From contig NZ_KQ236748.1 in the NCBI RefSeq assembly GCF_001185345.1, forward strand, positions 1 through 33,064: a DNA stretch of 33,064 nt, in the 5' to 3' direction. Shown here one piece after another: positions 8,641-17,235 of the stretch (its first letter is position 1; each line of letters opens with the position of its first letter). Source of the stretch: Dorea sp. D27 (lineage in GTDB: Bacteria; Bacillota; Clostridia; Lachnospirales; Lachnospiraceae). The position numbers were made by a program, and so were the translations under genes. Below the pieces are notes generated by a model. The model had not been told where the DNA came from, made no database searches, and worked only from the letters and a program-made list of their open reading frames with translations.

Positions 8641-8715
8641 GGGACACCCTTTTTTTAATTGGGGACGGAGTTTTTTTAAATTTCCTCCGTCCCCAATTAC
8701 GTTTTGCCCTGTCCC
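8641..8715. repeat. REPIN-like palindromic element, copy 1
   Basis: Nested inverted repeats: outer GGGACA (8641-8646) with TGTCCC (8710-8715), and inner AATTGGGGACGGAG (8657-8670) with CTCCGTCCCCAATT (8685-8698), separated by an AT-only loop. It fills the gap between recR, whose stop codon is 4 bp away, and lacI. It may double as a transcript end for recR. Related units occur at 12445-12534, 29539-29584 and 33044-33060. Confidence 0.85.
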
Positions 8716-8718
8716 TTT

Positions 8719-9315
8719 TTAGATTTCGGTTCTTCCTTCCAAGGCTCTCAGCAGGGTTACTTCGTCGATGTATTCCAGATCGCCTCCAACCGGTACTCCG
8801 CTTGCAATTCGGCTCACTTTGATGCCAGTCGGCTTGATAAGCTTGCTGATGTACATAGCGGTAGTCTCGCCTTCCAGGCTTGAATTGGTGGCGATTATCA
8901 CTTCGTCTATGTCGCCCCGCAAGCGTTCCATCAGTTCTTTCAGCTTAATATCCTCCGGTCCGATTCCGAGCATCGGAGAGATGGCTCCGTGCAGCACGTG
9001 GTATACGCCTTCGTATTTGCCGGTCTTTTCATAGGCAGCCAGGTCTCTTGTCGTCTCTACGACCATAATCATCTTGTGGTCTCTTCCGTCATTCCTGCAG
9101 ATTGGACAGAGTTCCTGGTCGGTCAGCGTATAGCATTCCGAACAGTATCTCACATTCTCCCGTGCCTCCACCATAGTATCTGCCAGCCTTTTCACTTCTT
9201 CCACAGGCATATGTATCAAGTGAAAAGCCAGCCTTGACGCTGACTTTGTACCTATGCCCGGCAGACATGACAGTTCTTCAATTAATTTGCTTATCTGGTT
9301 GCTGTAGTAATCCAT
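8719..9315 (-). CDS. recR: recombination mediator RecR
   Basis: This 198-aa protein acts with RecF and RecO in loading RecA at single-strand gaps. Domains in order are the N-terminal helix-hairpin-helix LSCLPGIGTKSASRLAFHL (about 15-33), a four-Cys zinc finger CSECYTLTDQELCPIC (about 57-72), a Toprim domain from about 80 (MIMVVETTRDLAAYEKTG...ATNSSLEGETTAMY) and a C-terminal GVPVGGDLEYIDEVTL segment. Length is the usual one. The start follows AGGAGCG. It is the last gene of the dnaX-ybaB-recR unit, an arrangement conserved in most bacteria; 14 bp separate it from ybaB. Confidence 0.98.
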   Translation of the reverse strand: MDYYSNQISKLIEELSCLPGIGTKSASRLAFHLIHMPVEEVKRLADTMVEARENVRYCSECYTLTDQELCPICRNDGRDHKMIMVVETTRDLAAYEKTGKYEGVYHVLHGAISPMLGIGPEDIKLKELMERLRGDIDEVIIATNSSLEGETTAMYISKLIKPTGIKVSRIASGVPVGGDLEYIDEVTLLRALEGRTEI

Positions 9316-9329
9316 TATCTGCGCTCCTG

Positions 9330-9674
9330 CTAGAACATGCCCGGCATCTGTCCGCCCGTAAGTTTGGACATAGCTGATGCAGATACTTCTTCCACCTGGC
9401 CGATTGCTTCGTTCACTGCTGCCACAATCAGATCCTCCAGCATCTCGATGTCATCGGGATCTACGACCTCTTCATCCAGCTTCACCTTCAGAACCTGCCT
9501 TGTACCGGATACGGTTACTTCTACAGCACCACCTCCGGCCGAAGCCGTAAATTCCTTCGTCTCCATTTCCTTCGCCTGCTCTTCCATCTGGCGCTGCATC
9601 TTCTGTGCCTGCTTCATAAGATTTGCCATATTGCCAGGCATTCCTCCACCCGGAAATCCTCCTCGTTTTGCCAT
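9330..9674 (-). CDS. ybaB: YbaB/EbfC nucleoid-associated protein
   Basis: This is a 114-aa DNA-binding protein of the YbaB/EbfC family. The N-terminus is Gly/Met-rich (GGFPGGGMPGNMANLMKQAQ), then comes a long helix (KMQRQMEEQAKEM). The conserved core has GGGAVEVTVSGTRQVLKVKLDEEVVDPDDIEMLEDLIVAAVNEA, typical of the dimerising β-sheet and following helix. The family coats DNA without strong sequence preference. Its position between dnaX and recR is the standard one. The start follows AGGAGG. Confidence 0.96.
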   Translation of the reverse strand: MAKRGGFPGGGMPGNMANLMKQAQKMQRQMEEQAKEMETKEFTASAGGGAVEVTVSGTRQVLKVKLDEEVVDPDDIEMLEDLIVAAVNEAIGQVEEVSASAMSKLTGGQMPGMF

Positions 9675-9711
9675 AATAAAATGTCCTCCTGTTTTCCTGT
9701 CTTTTTTAATA

Positions 9712-11286
9712 TTATTCGTCTTCCACGGTTATATCCATGTGAATCAGATTTTCTATATCCACAAAGCTGTCCTCAAACCGGCGGCCTGTTTCAACGTGCC
9801 GGACTTCCAGCACTACCTTTTTCCCAATCCTGTCTTCAATCAGCTGCTCCACTTCCGCTTTGTGTGCTTCAGTCCCAACGACGCCGGCACTCACCTCATC
9901 CGGAAGGACAATCAGAAGCCGGTTCCCTTCACCCGCGCTCAATCTGGCCTTCTTCAGATAATTGCGAAGCATCGGAGACACGTCATTCGCTATCCCGCGG
10001 AAATCTTGTGCCACTGCTTTTACGTCTTCATTTAAAGCAGCCGGCACCTGTGGCTTCTGCTTTTGAACCCGCGTTGCACCCTCATCTGCATTAACATATA
10101 CTACCTTTTCTTTCACTTCCGACGGCGGGATTCCCTGTTCCAGCTGCTTTTCAATCGCCCGGATCCGGTCAAGCAGCGTATCCGGGTTCGGCTCCATAGC
10201 CGGCTTACACAGCTTTATCATCGTGACCTCCAGAAGTACCCTTTTCTGCGTCGCGAACTTGAGCTGGTTTGTAAGGTCTGAGAAGATTCTAATATAGCGG
10301 ATTAACGTGTCGTTGTCAATCATCTGCGCCTCTTCCTTAAGCTGCGCCAGGTTCTCCGTGGAAACATCCAGGACGTCTTCCATATTGTCGGAGCCTTTTA
10401 CGAGCAGAAGATTCCTCAGATACCATGTGAAATCTGCGGCAAGCTGAGACAGCTCCCTTCCCTGCATGACGAGCTCGTCCACGGTCTCGATTACCTGATG
10501 TACATCCATGCCGAGCAGCTCCCTGAGCAGCCGGCTGAACACTTCCGTGTCAACTGCACCAAGCACTTCAAGTACATGGTCGTATGTCAGCCTTTCTCCG
10601 ATATAAAATGCTGCACACTGGTCGAGCAGGCTGAGGGCGTCCCTCATAGAACCGTCCGCCATCTTAGCTATATAGCGCACGGCCTTGTCTTCCACATCCC
10701 ACTGCTCTTTTTCTATCAGCTCTTGTAGCCGGCCCGCTATCGTCTCGATAGATATCCGCTTAAAATCATAGCGCTGGCATCTGCTCAGTATGGTTATCGG
10801 TATCTTATGGGCCTCTGTTGTCGCCAGGATAAAGATTACATATTCCGGCGGTTCTTCCAGCGTCTTAAGCAACGCATTAAATGCCCCGATGGAGAGCATG
10901 TGTACCTCATCTATGATATATACTTTAAATCGGCCTTCTGTCGGCCTGTATGCCACTTCTTCCCTTATCTCACGGATATTATCAACGCCATTGTTGGAAG
11001 CGGCGTCAATCTCTATCACATTCATGGAAGTGCCGGCGGCAATGGAACGGCACATCGGACATTCGCCGCATGGGCTCCCGTCTGCCGGATGCTCACAGTT
11101 TACCGCCTTGGCAAATATTTTCGCGACTGTAGTCTTACCTGTCCCTCTTGTTCCACAGAACAAGTAGGCATGCCCGATACGGTCCGCCTTTATCTGGTTC
11201 TTCAGCGTCTTGACAATCGCGTCCTGCCCCTTGACGTCTTCAAATTCATCCGGACGAAACTTCCGGTATAATGCCATGTATGACAT
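9712..11286 (-). CDS. dnaX: DNA polymerase III subunit gamma/tau
   Basis: This is the 524-aa clamp-loader ATPase of the replicative polymerase. The AAA+ domain has Walker A GTRGTGKT (45-52), a zinc module with Cys 64, 73, 76 and 79 (NCEHPADGSPCGECPMCR), Walker B VYIIDEVHML, sensor 1 ILATTEAHKIP and the arginine finger segment ILSRCQRYDF. The lid and collar domains follow to about 370, and a shorter, more variable C-terminal tail replaces the long tau region of E. coli. No convincing A-rich slippery site for a programmed frameshift was noticed. The start follows AGGAGTG. It lies 35 bp after pfkA and 37 bp before ybaB, so these genes may share a transcript. Confidence 0.97.
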   Translation of the reverse strand: MSYMALYRKFRPDEFEDVKGQDAIVKTLKNQIKADRIGHAYLFCGTRGTGKTTVAKIFAKAVNCEHPADGSPCGECPMCRSIAAGTSMNVIEIDAASNNGVDNIREIREEVAYRPTEGRFKVYIIDEVHMLSIGAFNALLKTLEEPPEYVIFILATTEAHKIPITILSRCQRYDFKRISIETIAGRLQELIEKEQWDVEDKAVRYIAKMADGSMRDALSLLDQCAAFYIGERLTYDHVLEVLGAVDTEVFSRLLRELLGMDVHQVIETVDELVMQGRELSQLAADFTWYLRNLLLVKGSDNMEDVLDVSTENLAQLKEEAQMIDNDTLIRYIRIFSDLTNQLKFATQKRVLLEVTMIKLCKPAMEPNPDTLLDRIRAIEKQLEQGIPPSEVKEKVVYVNADEGATRVQKQKPQVPAALNEDVKAVAQDFRGIANDVSPMLRNYLKKARLSAGEGNRLLIVLPDEVSAGVVGTEAHKAEVEQLIEDRIGKKVVLEVRHVETGRRFEDSFVDIENLIHMDITVEDE

Positions 11287-11321
11287 CTTATCTACACTCC
11301 TGACTGTTTTCTCATCGTTGT

Positions 11322-12398
11322 CTATGCATCCCCAAAGCTGATACCCGTAAGCTTCGCTTCTTTAATAATATCGGCCGCTGGAGATACGTATTTTAATCTA
11401 CCCGCAACTTCAGCCAGCGGGACACGGACAATCTCATTGTTCCTTACTGCCACCATGTTGCCAAAGTCTCCGTCAATGATGGCTTCTGCAGCTGCCGCGC
11501 CAAGCCTCGTCGCCAGTACACGGTCGTAAGCGCAGGGGGAACCTCCCCTTTGGGTGTGCCCGGGCACCGTGATGCGAACCTCCTGATCGGTCTTTTTCTG
11601 TATCTTCTCAGATATTTCATATGCCACAGAAGGGTACGAATTCTGGGCCTGTTTCGCCTTCAGCTCTTTTTTAGAAAGCTTTGCATCTTCCTTTGATATG
11701 GCACCTTCCGCCACGGCAATAATCGTAAACCTCTTTCCGGCATTCTTCCTCTTGTTGATTGCATCGACCACCACATCAATGTCATATGGAATCTCCGGCA
11801 GCAGAATGATATCGGCACCGCCGGCAATGCCCGCGTGAAGCGTAACCCATCCTACTTTGTGCCCCATGACCTCGATAATAAATACTCTGCTGTGCGAGGT
11901 TGCCGTCGTGTGGATCCGGTCAATGGTGTCCGTAGCGATATCGACAGCGCTCTGGAAACCGAACGTCATATCCGTTCCCCAGAGGTCATTGTCAATCGTC
12001 TTGGGGAGCGTCATCACGTTAAGGCCTTCTTCCCGAAGCATGTTGGCCGTCTTATGCGTGCCATTCCCTCCAAGCACGACAAGACAGTTCAGGTTCAGCT
12101 TGTGATAAGTGTGCTTCATTGCCTCCACCTTATCAAGCCCGTCCTCATCCGGAACACGCATCATCTTGAACGGCTGCCTGGATGTTCCGAGAATCGTGCC
12201 GCCCAAAGTCAGTATCCCCGAAAAATCTCTGGATGTCAGCATCTTAAAATTAGAATATATCAGACCTTTATAACCTTCCTGGAATCCATAGATTTCAACA
12301 TCCTGTATCTTAGAGCAGATTCCCTTGACCACCCCGCGCATGGCGGCATTCAATGCCTGGCAGTCCCCACCGCTTGTAAGCATTCCTATTCGAAACAT
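11322..12398 (-). CDS. pfkA: 6-phosphofructokinase, atypical (group III-like)
   Basis: This 358-aa enzyme makes fructose 1,6-bisphosphate. The start is the ATG behind AAAGGAGTGAGTAT; the reading frame stays open upstream through the palindrome but has no ribosome site there. Key residues are GGDCQALNAAMRG (9-22; the common ATP enzyme has GGDAPGMN), GGNGT (110-114), PKTIDND (132-138, catalytic Asp 136), and a C-terminal GHTQRGGSP effector/substrate loop. At the donor-selecting sites it has Gly (113) plus Lys (133). In the family Gly favours ATP while the Lys is typical of pyrophosphate enzymes, so donor choice is not settled by sequence. The preceding Asp of GGDG is Asn here. It is divergent from map across a 90-bp palindrome. 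Confidence 0.93.
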   Translation of the reverse strand: MFRIGMLTSGGDCQALNAAMRGVVKGICSKIQDVEIYGFQEGYKGLIYSNFKMLTSRDFSGILTLGGTILGTSRQPFKMMRVPDEDGLDKVEAMKHTYHKLNLNCLVVLGGNGTHKTANMLREEGLNVMTLPKTIDNDLWGTDMTFGFQSAVDIATDTIDRIHTTATSHSRVFIIEVMGHKVGWVTLHAGIAGGADIILLPEIPYDIDVVVDAINKRKNAGKRFTIIAVAEGAISKEDAKLSKKELKAKQAQNSYPSVAYEISEKIQKKTDQEVRITVPGHTQRGGSPCAYDRVLATRLGAAAAEAIIDGDFGNMVAVRNNEIVRVPLAEVAGRLKYVSPAADIIKEAKLTGISFGDA

Positions 12399-12429
12399 AT
12401 ACTCACTCCTTTCGTGCATACTTATAGAT

Positions 12430-12458
12430 ATTATAACCCATTTCTGCGGTTGGGGACA
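12430..12458 (-). promoter_or_regulatory. pfkA promoter
   Basis: The −10 box TATAAT (12435-12430 on the minus strand) lies about 30 bp before the start codon. At a 17-bp spacing the −35 position reads TGTCCC (12458-12453), which is inside the arm of the 90-bp palindrome and a poor match to TTGACA. Confidence 0.55.
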
Positions 12459-12534
12459 CCCTGAATTTGATCGGGGACGGAGGTTTTTTAAAAAACCTCC
12501 GTCCCCGATCAAATTCAGGGTGTCCCCAACCGCA
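12445..12534. repeat. 90-bp perfect palindrome, REPIN-like copy 2
   Basis: The two 45-bp arms (12445-12489 and 12490-12534) are exact reverse complements with no spacer. Each arm contains GGGGACACCC and GGGGACGGAGG, the same modules as copy 1. It lies between the divergent pfkA and map genes and covers the −35 region of both promoters. Confidence 0.95.
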
Positions 12535-12550
12535 TATAAAGTGCTATAAT
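12521..12550 (+). promoter_or_regulatory. map promoter, extended −10
   Basis: TGCTATAAT (12542-12550) is an extended −10 box. The −35 position at 18-bp spacing is TGTCCC (12521-12526), at the end of the palindrome arm, so recognition probably relies on the extended −10. Confidence 0.55.
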
Positions 12551-12594
12551 ATAGCATATTGTATATTATGATTAAACAGAAAGCAGGGTAAATT

Positions 12595-13404
12595 ATGGAT
12601 AAACTAGATATTAAGCTCTGGTCTCTTGCCGCCAAGGGTCAGATTGTACCGGACCGCTCTCTTTTGAAGACTCCCGCTCAGATTGAGGCCATCAAAAAAA
12701 GCGCCGCCTTGAACACGGCAGTGCTTGACCATGTTGCAGCGCACATCCATGAAGGCATGAGCACAGCGGAGATTGACCGGCTTGTATACGACTATACGAC
12801 AGAACACGGCGGGATACCGGCTCCGTTGCATTACCAGGGATTCCCAAAGAGCGTGTGCACTTCTGTCAATGATGTCGTATGCCACGGCATCCCGGATGAG
12901 AACGAGATTCTTAAAAATGGTGATATTATTAATGTAGATGTATCCACGATATTGAATGGCTATTATTCCGATGCGTCCAGAATGTTTTCCATAGGCAGCA
13001 TATCGGAACGAGCTGCTAAGATTCTGCACGTTACCGAAGAGTGTGTCGAGCTTGGTCTTAAAGAGGCAAAGCCATGGGCGCATCTTGGAGATATCGCCTA
13101 CGCGATCAACACCCACGCGCGTGGAAATGGTTATTCGGTTGTGGAAGATATCGGAGGACATGGAATCGGGCTGGAATTCCATGAAGATCCATATGTCAGC
13201 TACGTCACGCCAAGGGGCAGCGAGATGGTGCTCGTACCCGGGATGATGTTTACAATCGAACCTATGATAAACGAAGGCAGCCCTGACTTCCACGTTGACG
13301 AAGCCAACGGCTGGACTGTATATACGATAGACGGCGGGTTATCCGCCCAGATTGAATATATGGTTCTAATTACCGAAAAAGGTGCAGAGGTTTTAACCCG
13401 GTAA
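12595..13404 (+). CDS. map: methionine aminopeptidase, type I
   Basis: This 269-aa enzyme removes the initiator methionine from new proteins in the cytosol. All five metal ligands of the pita-bread fold are present: D115 (NVDVS), D126 (YYSDASR), H189 (GGHGIGLEFHE), E222 (FTIEPM) and E254 (SAQIEYMVLI). The substrate-binding His is in VVCHGIP (97). A short N-terminal extension of about 25 residues precedes the core; there is no SEC-C zinc tail. A ribosome site (GCAGGG) precedes the ATG. It is one of only two plus-strand genes in the window and stands alone, away from the ribosomal protein cluster where map is often found, so it may be an additional copy. Confidence 0.97.
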   Translation: MDKLDIKLWSLAAKGQIVPDRSLLKTPAQIEAIKKSAALNTAVLDHVAAHIHEGMSTAEIDRLVYDYTTEHGGIPAPLHYQGFPKSVCTSVNDVVCHGIPDENEILKNGDIINVDVSTILNGYYSDASRMFSIGSISERAAKILHVTEECVELGLKEAKPWAHLGDIAYAINTHARGNGYSVVEDIGGHGIGLEFHEDPYVSYVTPRGSEMVLVPGMMFTIEPMINEGSPDFHVDEANGWTVYTIDGGLSAQIEYMVLITEKGAEVLTR

Positions 13405-13423
13405 AATTATTTTTTACCGGGTT
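13395..13423. terminator. shared bidirectional terminator of map and the DUF3795 gene
   Basis: AACCCGGTAAAA (13395-13406) pairs with TTTTACCGGGTT (13412-13423), with T runs on both sides. The stop codons of the two convergent genes (13402-13404 and 13409-13407) lie inside the hairpin, 2 bp apart. Confidence 0.85.
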
Positions 13424-13964
13424 TTCTAATCAACCTGATCTCAATGCCCTGTCCTTCCGCATAATCTTTGAAAAGTTTAACGATACACGCCGCTTTTTCT
13501 TTTAGCGTAAATCCTTCTGCCCCCGTCAGCGTCTCGGCCTTCTCCACAATTTCCCTGATGTCCCGCAGTTCCATAAGGTTTACCGCCACACAGAAAAAAT
13601 TCTTGTGCCGGCCGTCGTTATAATTCTCCAGGAGGTATTGCAGCAGCCGCACTTTCTCCTCCTGCTCAGCCACATAGAAGTCCATCCCCTTTTCCTTCGC
13701 CTTCAGCAGATCCTTTCTTCTGTTCCGGTGCGTAATGAAGGAATCGAATTCATCGATAGCTTCATATTTTTCACACGGATAATCTCCACATTCATAACAA
13801 TAGCGCACCGTGTCACGCGACATGCTGCACTTAGCTATCTTGCAGGACTGGTTGCCCTCTCCTCCTCCGCAGCCAGGGCAGTGCCCGCCAAGACGCATCG
13901 GGCAAAGCCCGCAGTTTAGCCCGCACAGCGACAGCAACAAATTATCTCTTGTAAAATCCTTCAT
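13407..13964 (-). CDS. DUF3795-type Cys-rich protein
   Basis: This is a 185-aa soluble protein. The chosen start (MKDFTRDN) follows GGAGGG; the frame is open 32 codons further upstream but without a clear ribosome site. The N-terminal third is packed with cysteines: LCGLNCGLCPM (about 13-23), HCPGCGGG (about 27-34), CKIAKCS and CYECGDYPC (about 60-68), followed by FITHRNRRKDL. This pattern (CGLxCxxCP...CxGC...C...CxxC...PC) is what I know as DUF3795, a probable metal- or cluster-binding family of unknown function. The C-terminal part is helical and basic. It lies 99 bp downstream of lanM on the same strand and may be unrelated to it. Confidence 0.75.
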   Translation of the reverse strand: MKDFTRDNLLLSLCGLNCGLCPMRLGGHCPGCGGGEGNQSCKIAKCSMSRDTVRYCYECGDYPCEKYEAIDEFDSFITHRNRRKDLLKAKEKGMDFYVAEQEEKVRLLQYLLENYNDGRHKNFFCVAVNLMELRDIREIVEKAETLTGAEGFTLKEKAACIVKLFKDYAEGQGIEIRLIRKPGKK

Positions 13965-14063
13965 AAGTGGGTACCCTCCAGTCAACGTAATGATTTCATC
14001 CATTATAACACTATCTGGCAGGACAAAAAAAGGTGATTTTATATAAGTATTTTTTCGCACGTT

Positions 14064-17000
14064 CTAAACTTCCAGGCAAAGAACATCAGCCAGACCCTCA
14101 TCATAAATGGCGAGCAGGGCATAACCCATTCCCGCGTATCCGCTCATCAGTCCAGGGTTGTACCTTTCCTGTGGCAGAAGATGGGACGCGCTTCCCTTCA
14201 TCTTTGCATATACATACGAAACATTTTTCCATCTATGCAGATCTGCCATCTCGTTTTTTGCATATTTACAATATTCCCGGAGCATGAGCAGGTTCCCCAT
14301 GCTTCCATGGCAGAGGCACATGCCCTCTCTCACACACTTTTCTATGAGCTTATCAGACGCCCGCTTAATATCTGGTTCCATGATATCCCTAAGAGCCCCT
14401 GCAGTCCTTTTAGACGCCATGATTCTGGACAGGAGGATTCCCCCCGCCCCGTGGCACCACGCGACCGTATCCGCCTTCTGCCTGTCTGCACCTTCCTTCG
14501 CCCTGAAATCCGTCCAGTTCTTAAGATTAGAGTCATAGCAGGCATTCTCGTAGATGAGCGCCTGCCTGGTGGCATCCAGGTACTCTTTTTTACCACTCGA
14601 ATCATAAAGGGCCGCTAGCGCAGTCATAATTCCTGCATTCCCGTGAGACATTCCGAGCAGCGCGGCTTCTGACAGCCCATTTTTCCAGCACAGCCCATCG
14701 CCGGTCTTTACCGCAGAATCCAGCAGACGGCCCGCAGCCTCTTCAGCCGCCATAATCCAGGGCTCCTCTCCCGTACATTCATAGAGAAGGAGCAATGCAT
14801 GAACCGCCCCGGCCAGTCCATCGAGGAGGTCAAAGTCCCTATCTTTCCGGGCGCATCTAGCAACTATCTCCCCGTGCCTTCTGGCATATTCAAGATACTC
14901 CTCTTTCCCTGCAGCCTGATAAAGATACAGATAGCCATACACAATAGATGATTCGCCATTATAAATTCCGGTCGCAAGCTCATCCGCCCCCGATTTCCAC
15001 AGATGATCCGTATAGGCAAATAATTGGCGGTCCAGATGCAGAGCCGCACTGCCAAACTTCTCCTCACCCGTATACTTAAAGAGCAGATGAAAATATACTG
15101 CTATTCCCATTATACCGCTGTAGAGATACATATCTGCCGGCTGGATCATCCAGCTTAAACTTCCATCTGTAGTCACACAGGCCATGTACCATCCTTTATC
15201 ATCATCGCCTAAATCTACAGCCCCCGTGAGAAGCCGCTCCCCAATAGAGGCCGCCAACTCCAGCAGCTTCTCTTTTCCGGCTGAATCAAACTCCTCGATA
15301 CAGCTGCTGTACTCCTCGGCATCTCCATTCATAAGCTCATTTTCCACATGGCTTTGAAGTACTATGGTCATCTCAATAAGCTCGAGCTGATTCGACATAT
15401 CCGAATCATTTAAGCCGTCAATCTTTTCAAGTAACATGTCATAAGAGGTTTTATGAAAATATCCTTCCAGCCGTTTTCCGTCTGCATGATACAGATTCTT
15501 CTCCGATGATATGAAATAAAAGAAGGGTATATCATGCTTAAGAAGGTCTCTTACCTCCCACTCCACAATGCGCCTGTCCCGGTCACTTTCTATATTCCTG
15601 CCATACCACATCGTGTACAGATATATCTGGCGCCTCGCGCCGTCCGTCATCAAAGCAGGATGATAGGAACTGTTCTGGCACATGGCATAACGCTGCGTAT
15701 CCGCAAGCAAATACCTGCTTTCCACATGCTTCAGCGGCCGTGCCCATTCAGCCAGCTCCTCTCGGTTATGGACGGCCCACGCATAAGCCGCCCGGAAGCC
15801 GGTAGTTATATATGCAAGATAGCTTTCAGGTCCTGACACGGTTCCCGGAAGCACAGGCGTATTATCATCAGAGTCGAGCACCGGATGCACATATTGAATC
15901 TGTATGTCAGAGGTTCTGCCATTCACAACCCGGGGCACCTTAAAGGGCATCCTGCTGCCACCTTTTCCCCCGATTCCGCTCACATTGACATTTCCCCCTT
16001 CCTGTATCCATTTGCAGCTTGGGAGCACTCCAGAATACAACACAGAGGTGTGAAGGAACATCTGTACCTTATCGATGATACCGGATACCTCAAACGTCTC
16101 AGGTGCGCACATTATGTTCTCCAAATCGACAAGTACAGGATACTCGCCATGGGCAATTATATTTTCGCTATGGATATCATTCGTCCCGAGCAGGTAAAAT
16201 GCAAAAATACACACGCCCATCCGCCGGTAGTATCTTTCCATCTCCTCCTGACAGGTACACTCTTTCCGTTCTATGCACTCGCTGAATCCCCATCCTGCTC
16301 CTTCGACACGCCTCATCCGGTACATATCAACTCCGCAGTTTTCACCAAGAGACTGCAGAAGTTCCTGAAACACCTTTTCATTTTCCAGACTGTGGGGTTT
16401 ATATATGACGGTCCTCCCATTGTCCAGGCTGATTCTCAGGACACTTTTCCCACCCCTGTGGGAATCGGCTATGTCTCCCTCTATGCCAGTAATATGTGTA
16501 AATGGCTCTCCACCGCAAATACGTTCCGCAACATCATCCGCCGCTTCCCTGAGATGGTTAACAGCCTCCGCGTACAGTTCTGCCGACATTGCGACCGCTT
16601 CTTCCACGCCTCTGGCCAGTACCGGATACTTTCTGCTGAGACTGCACCTCCACTCCTCGTCAATCACTTCCTCTACAAAATATACATATTCTTGGGAGGC
16701 ATCCCCTCCCCCAAGCTCTCCTTCTGCTTTACTCCGGCGAATCTCATGAATCAAAGTTCGGATGCAGATTTTCTGCAGCTTGGTGAGCAGCGAAAGTAAA
16801 TATTGTTCATACACTCTTGGGGTACAGATATCATCACGGATGATAAGCTCTTTCAGTCTTGAAACTCCCGCTGCCAGATACGGTATATAAAATTGTATAA
16901 AGTTCTCATCCTTATATTTCACAACAAATAAGGCAGTTTCCTCAGGCAACGCACCCATATCAATGCCGGACTTCACACAAATCTCCCCATGGCTGCCTGA

Positions 17001-17189
17001 CAAAACCTCATAATCCCGCCCTGACAAATATGAACGTATCTGCGGGATGTTGGCATATAACTCCTGAAAGAACTCCTCTCCCAATGTTCTTTTCCAGAAC
17101 CTCAGTTCCTCTATGTTAATCTTAGACTCGGTACATTCCATATCCTGGTAGCTTCGCTCCCACAGATAAGTTTCTCTTTTATCTCTCAT
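14064..17189 (-). CDS. lanM: class II lanthipeptide synthetase LanM
   Basis: This 1041-aa bifunctional enzyme phosphorylates and dehydrates Ser/Thr of a precursor peptide and then adds Cys to form (methyl)lanthionine rings. The N-terminal dehydratase (DUF4135-type) has the kinase-like residues DSHRGGK (about 242-248), YKPHS (about 263-267), TNDIHSEN (336-343) and VLVDLEN (about 352-358). The C-terminal LanC-like cyclase, about 700-1041, has GMSHGNAG repeats and the zinc ligands Cys 912 (WCHGAGG), Cys 960 and His 961 (LCHGSMGN). Nothing essential is missing and the length is normal. The ATG start is preceded by AGAGGTG; a GTG two codons earlier lies in that ribosome site. It is encoded 79 bp after the precursor gene, past a hairpin. 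GC content is much higher than in that upstream segment. Confidence 0.97.
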   Translation of the reverse strand: MRDKRETYLWERSYQDMECTESKINIEELRFWKRTLGEEFFQELYANIPQIRSYLSGRDYEVLSGSHGEICVKSGIDMGALPEETALFVVKYKDENFIQFYIPYLAAGVSRLKELIIRDDICTPRVYEQYLLSLLTKLQKICIRTLIHEIRRSKAEGELGGGDASQEYVYFVEEVIDEEWRCSLSRKYPVLARGVEEAVAMSAELYAEAVNHLREAADDVAERICGGEPFTHITGIEGDIADSHRGGKSVLRISLDNGRTVIYKPHSLENEKVFQELLQSLGENCGVDMYRMRRVEGAGWGFSECIERKECTCQEEMERYYRRMGVCIFAFYLLGTNDIHSENIIAHGEYPVLVDLENIMCAPETFEVSGIIDKVQMFLHTSVLYSGVLPSCKWIQEGGNVNVSGIGGKGGSRMPFKVPRVVNGRTSDIQIQYVHPVLDSDDNTPVLPGTVSGPESYLAYITTGFRAAYAWAVHNREELAEWARPLKHVESRYLLADTQRYAMCQNSSYHPALMTDGARRQIYLYTMWYGRNIESDRDRRIVEWEVRDLLKHDIPFFYFISSEKNLYHADGKRLEGYFHKTSYDMLLEKIDGLNDSDMSNQLELIEMTIVLQSHVENELMNGDAEEYSSCIEEFDSAGKEKLLELAASIGERLLTGAVDLGDDDKGWYMACVTTDGSLSWMIQPADMYLYSGIMGIAVYFHLLFKYTGEEKFGSAALHLDRQLFAYTDHLWKSGADELATGIYNGESSIVYGYLYLYQAAGKEEYLEYARRHGEIVARCARKDRDFDLLDGLAGAVHALLLLYECTGEEPWIMAAEEAAGRLLDSAVKTGDGLCWKNGLSEAALLGMSHGNAGIMTALAALYDSSGKKEYLDATRQALIYENACYDSNLKNWTDFRAKEGADRQKADTVAWCHGAGGILLSRIMASKRTAGALRDIMEPDIKRASDKLIEKCVREGMCLCHGSMGNLLMLREYCKYAKNEMADLHRWKNVSYVYAKMKGSASHLLPQERYNPGLMSGYAGMGYALLAIYDEGLADVLCLEV

Positions 17190-17235
17190 AAGCACCTCTT
17201 GTACATTAGATATATTAATATAATTTTTGTTTAAG

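Noticed and set aside
9337..10035. Long plus-strand open frames opposite ybaB, dnaX, lanM and tilS
   Set aside because: They mirror the codon structure of the minus-strand genes, which carry complete conserved domains; the plus-strand products have no recognisable features.
12399..12635. Upstream extension of pfkA across the palindrome
   Set aside because: The extension would encode the palindrome and overlap map; family homology starts at MFRIGMLTSGG behind AAAGGAG.
12604..13293. Minus-strand open frame of 229 codons opposite map
   Set aside because: Map has all five metal ligands and a ribosome site on the plus strand; the antisense product has no recognisable domain.
17190..17195. GTG start two codons upstream for lanM
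   Set aside because: The GTG is part of the AGAGGTG ribosome site that serves the ATG at 17189.
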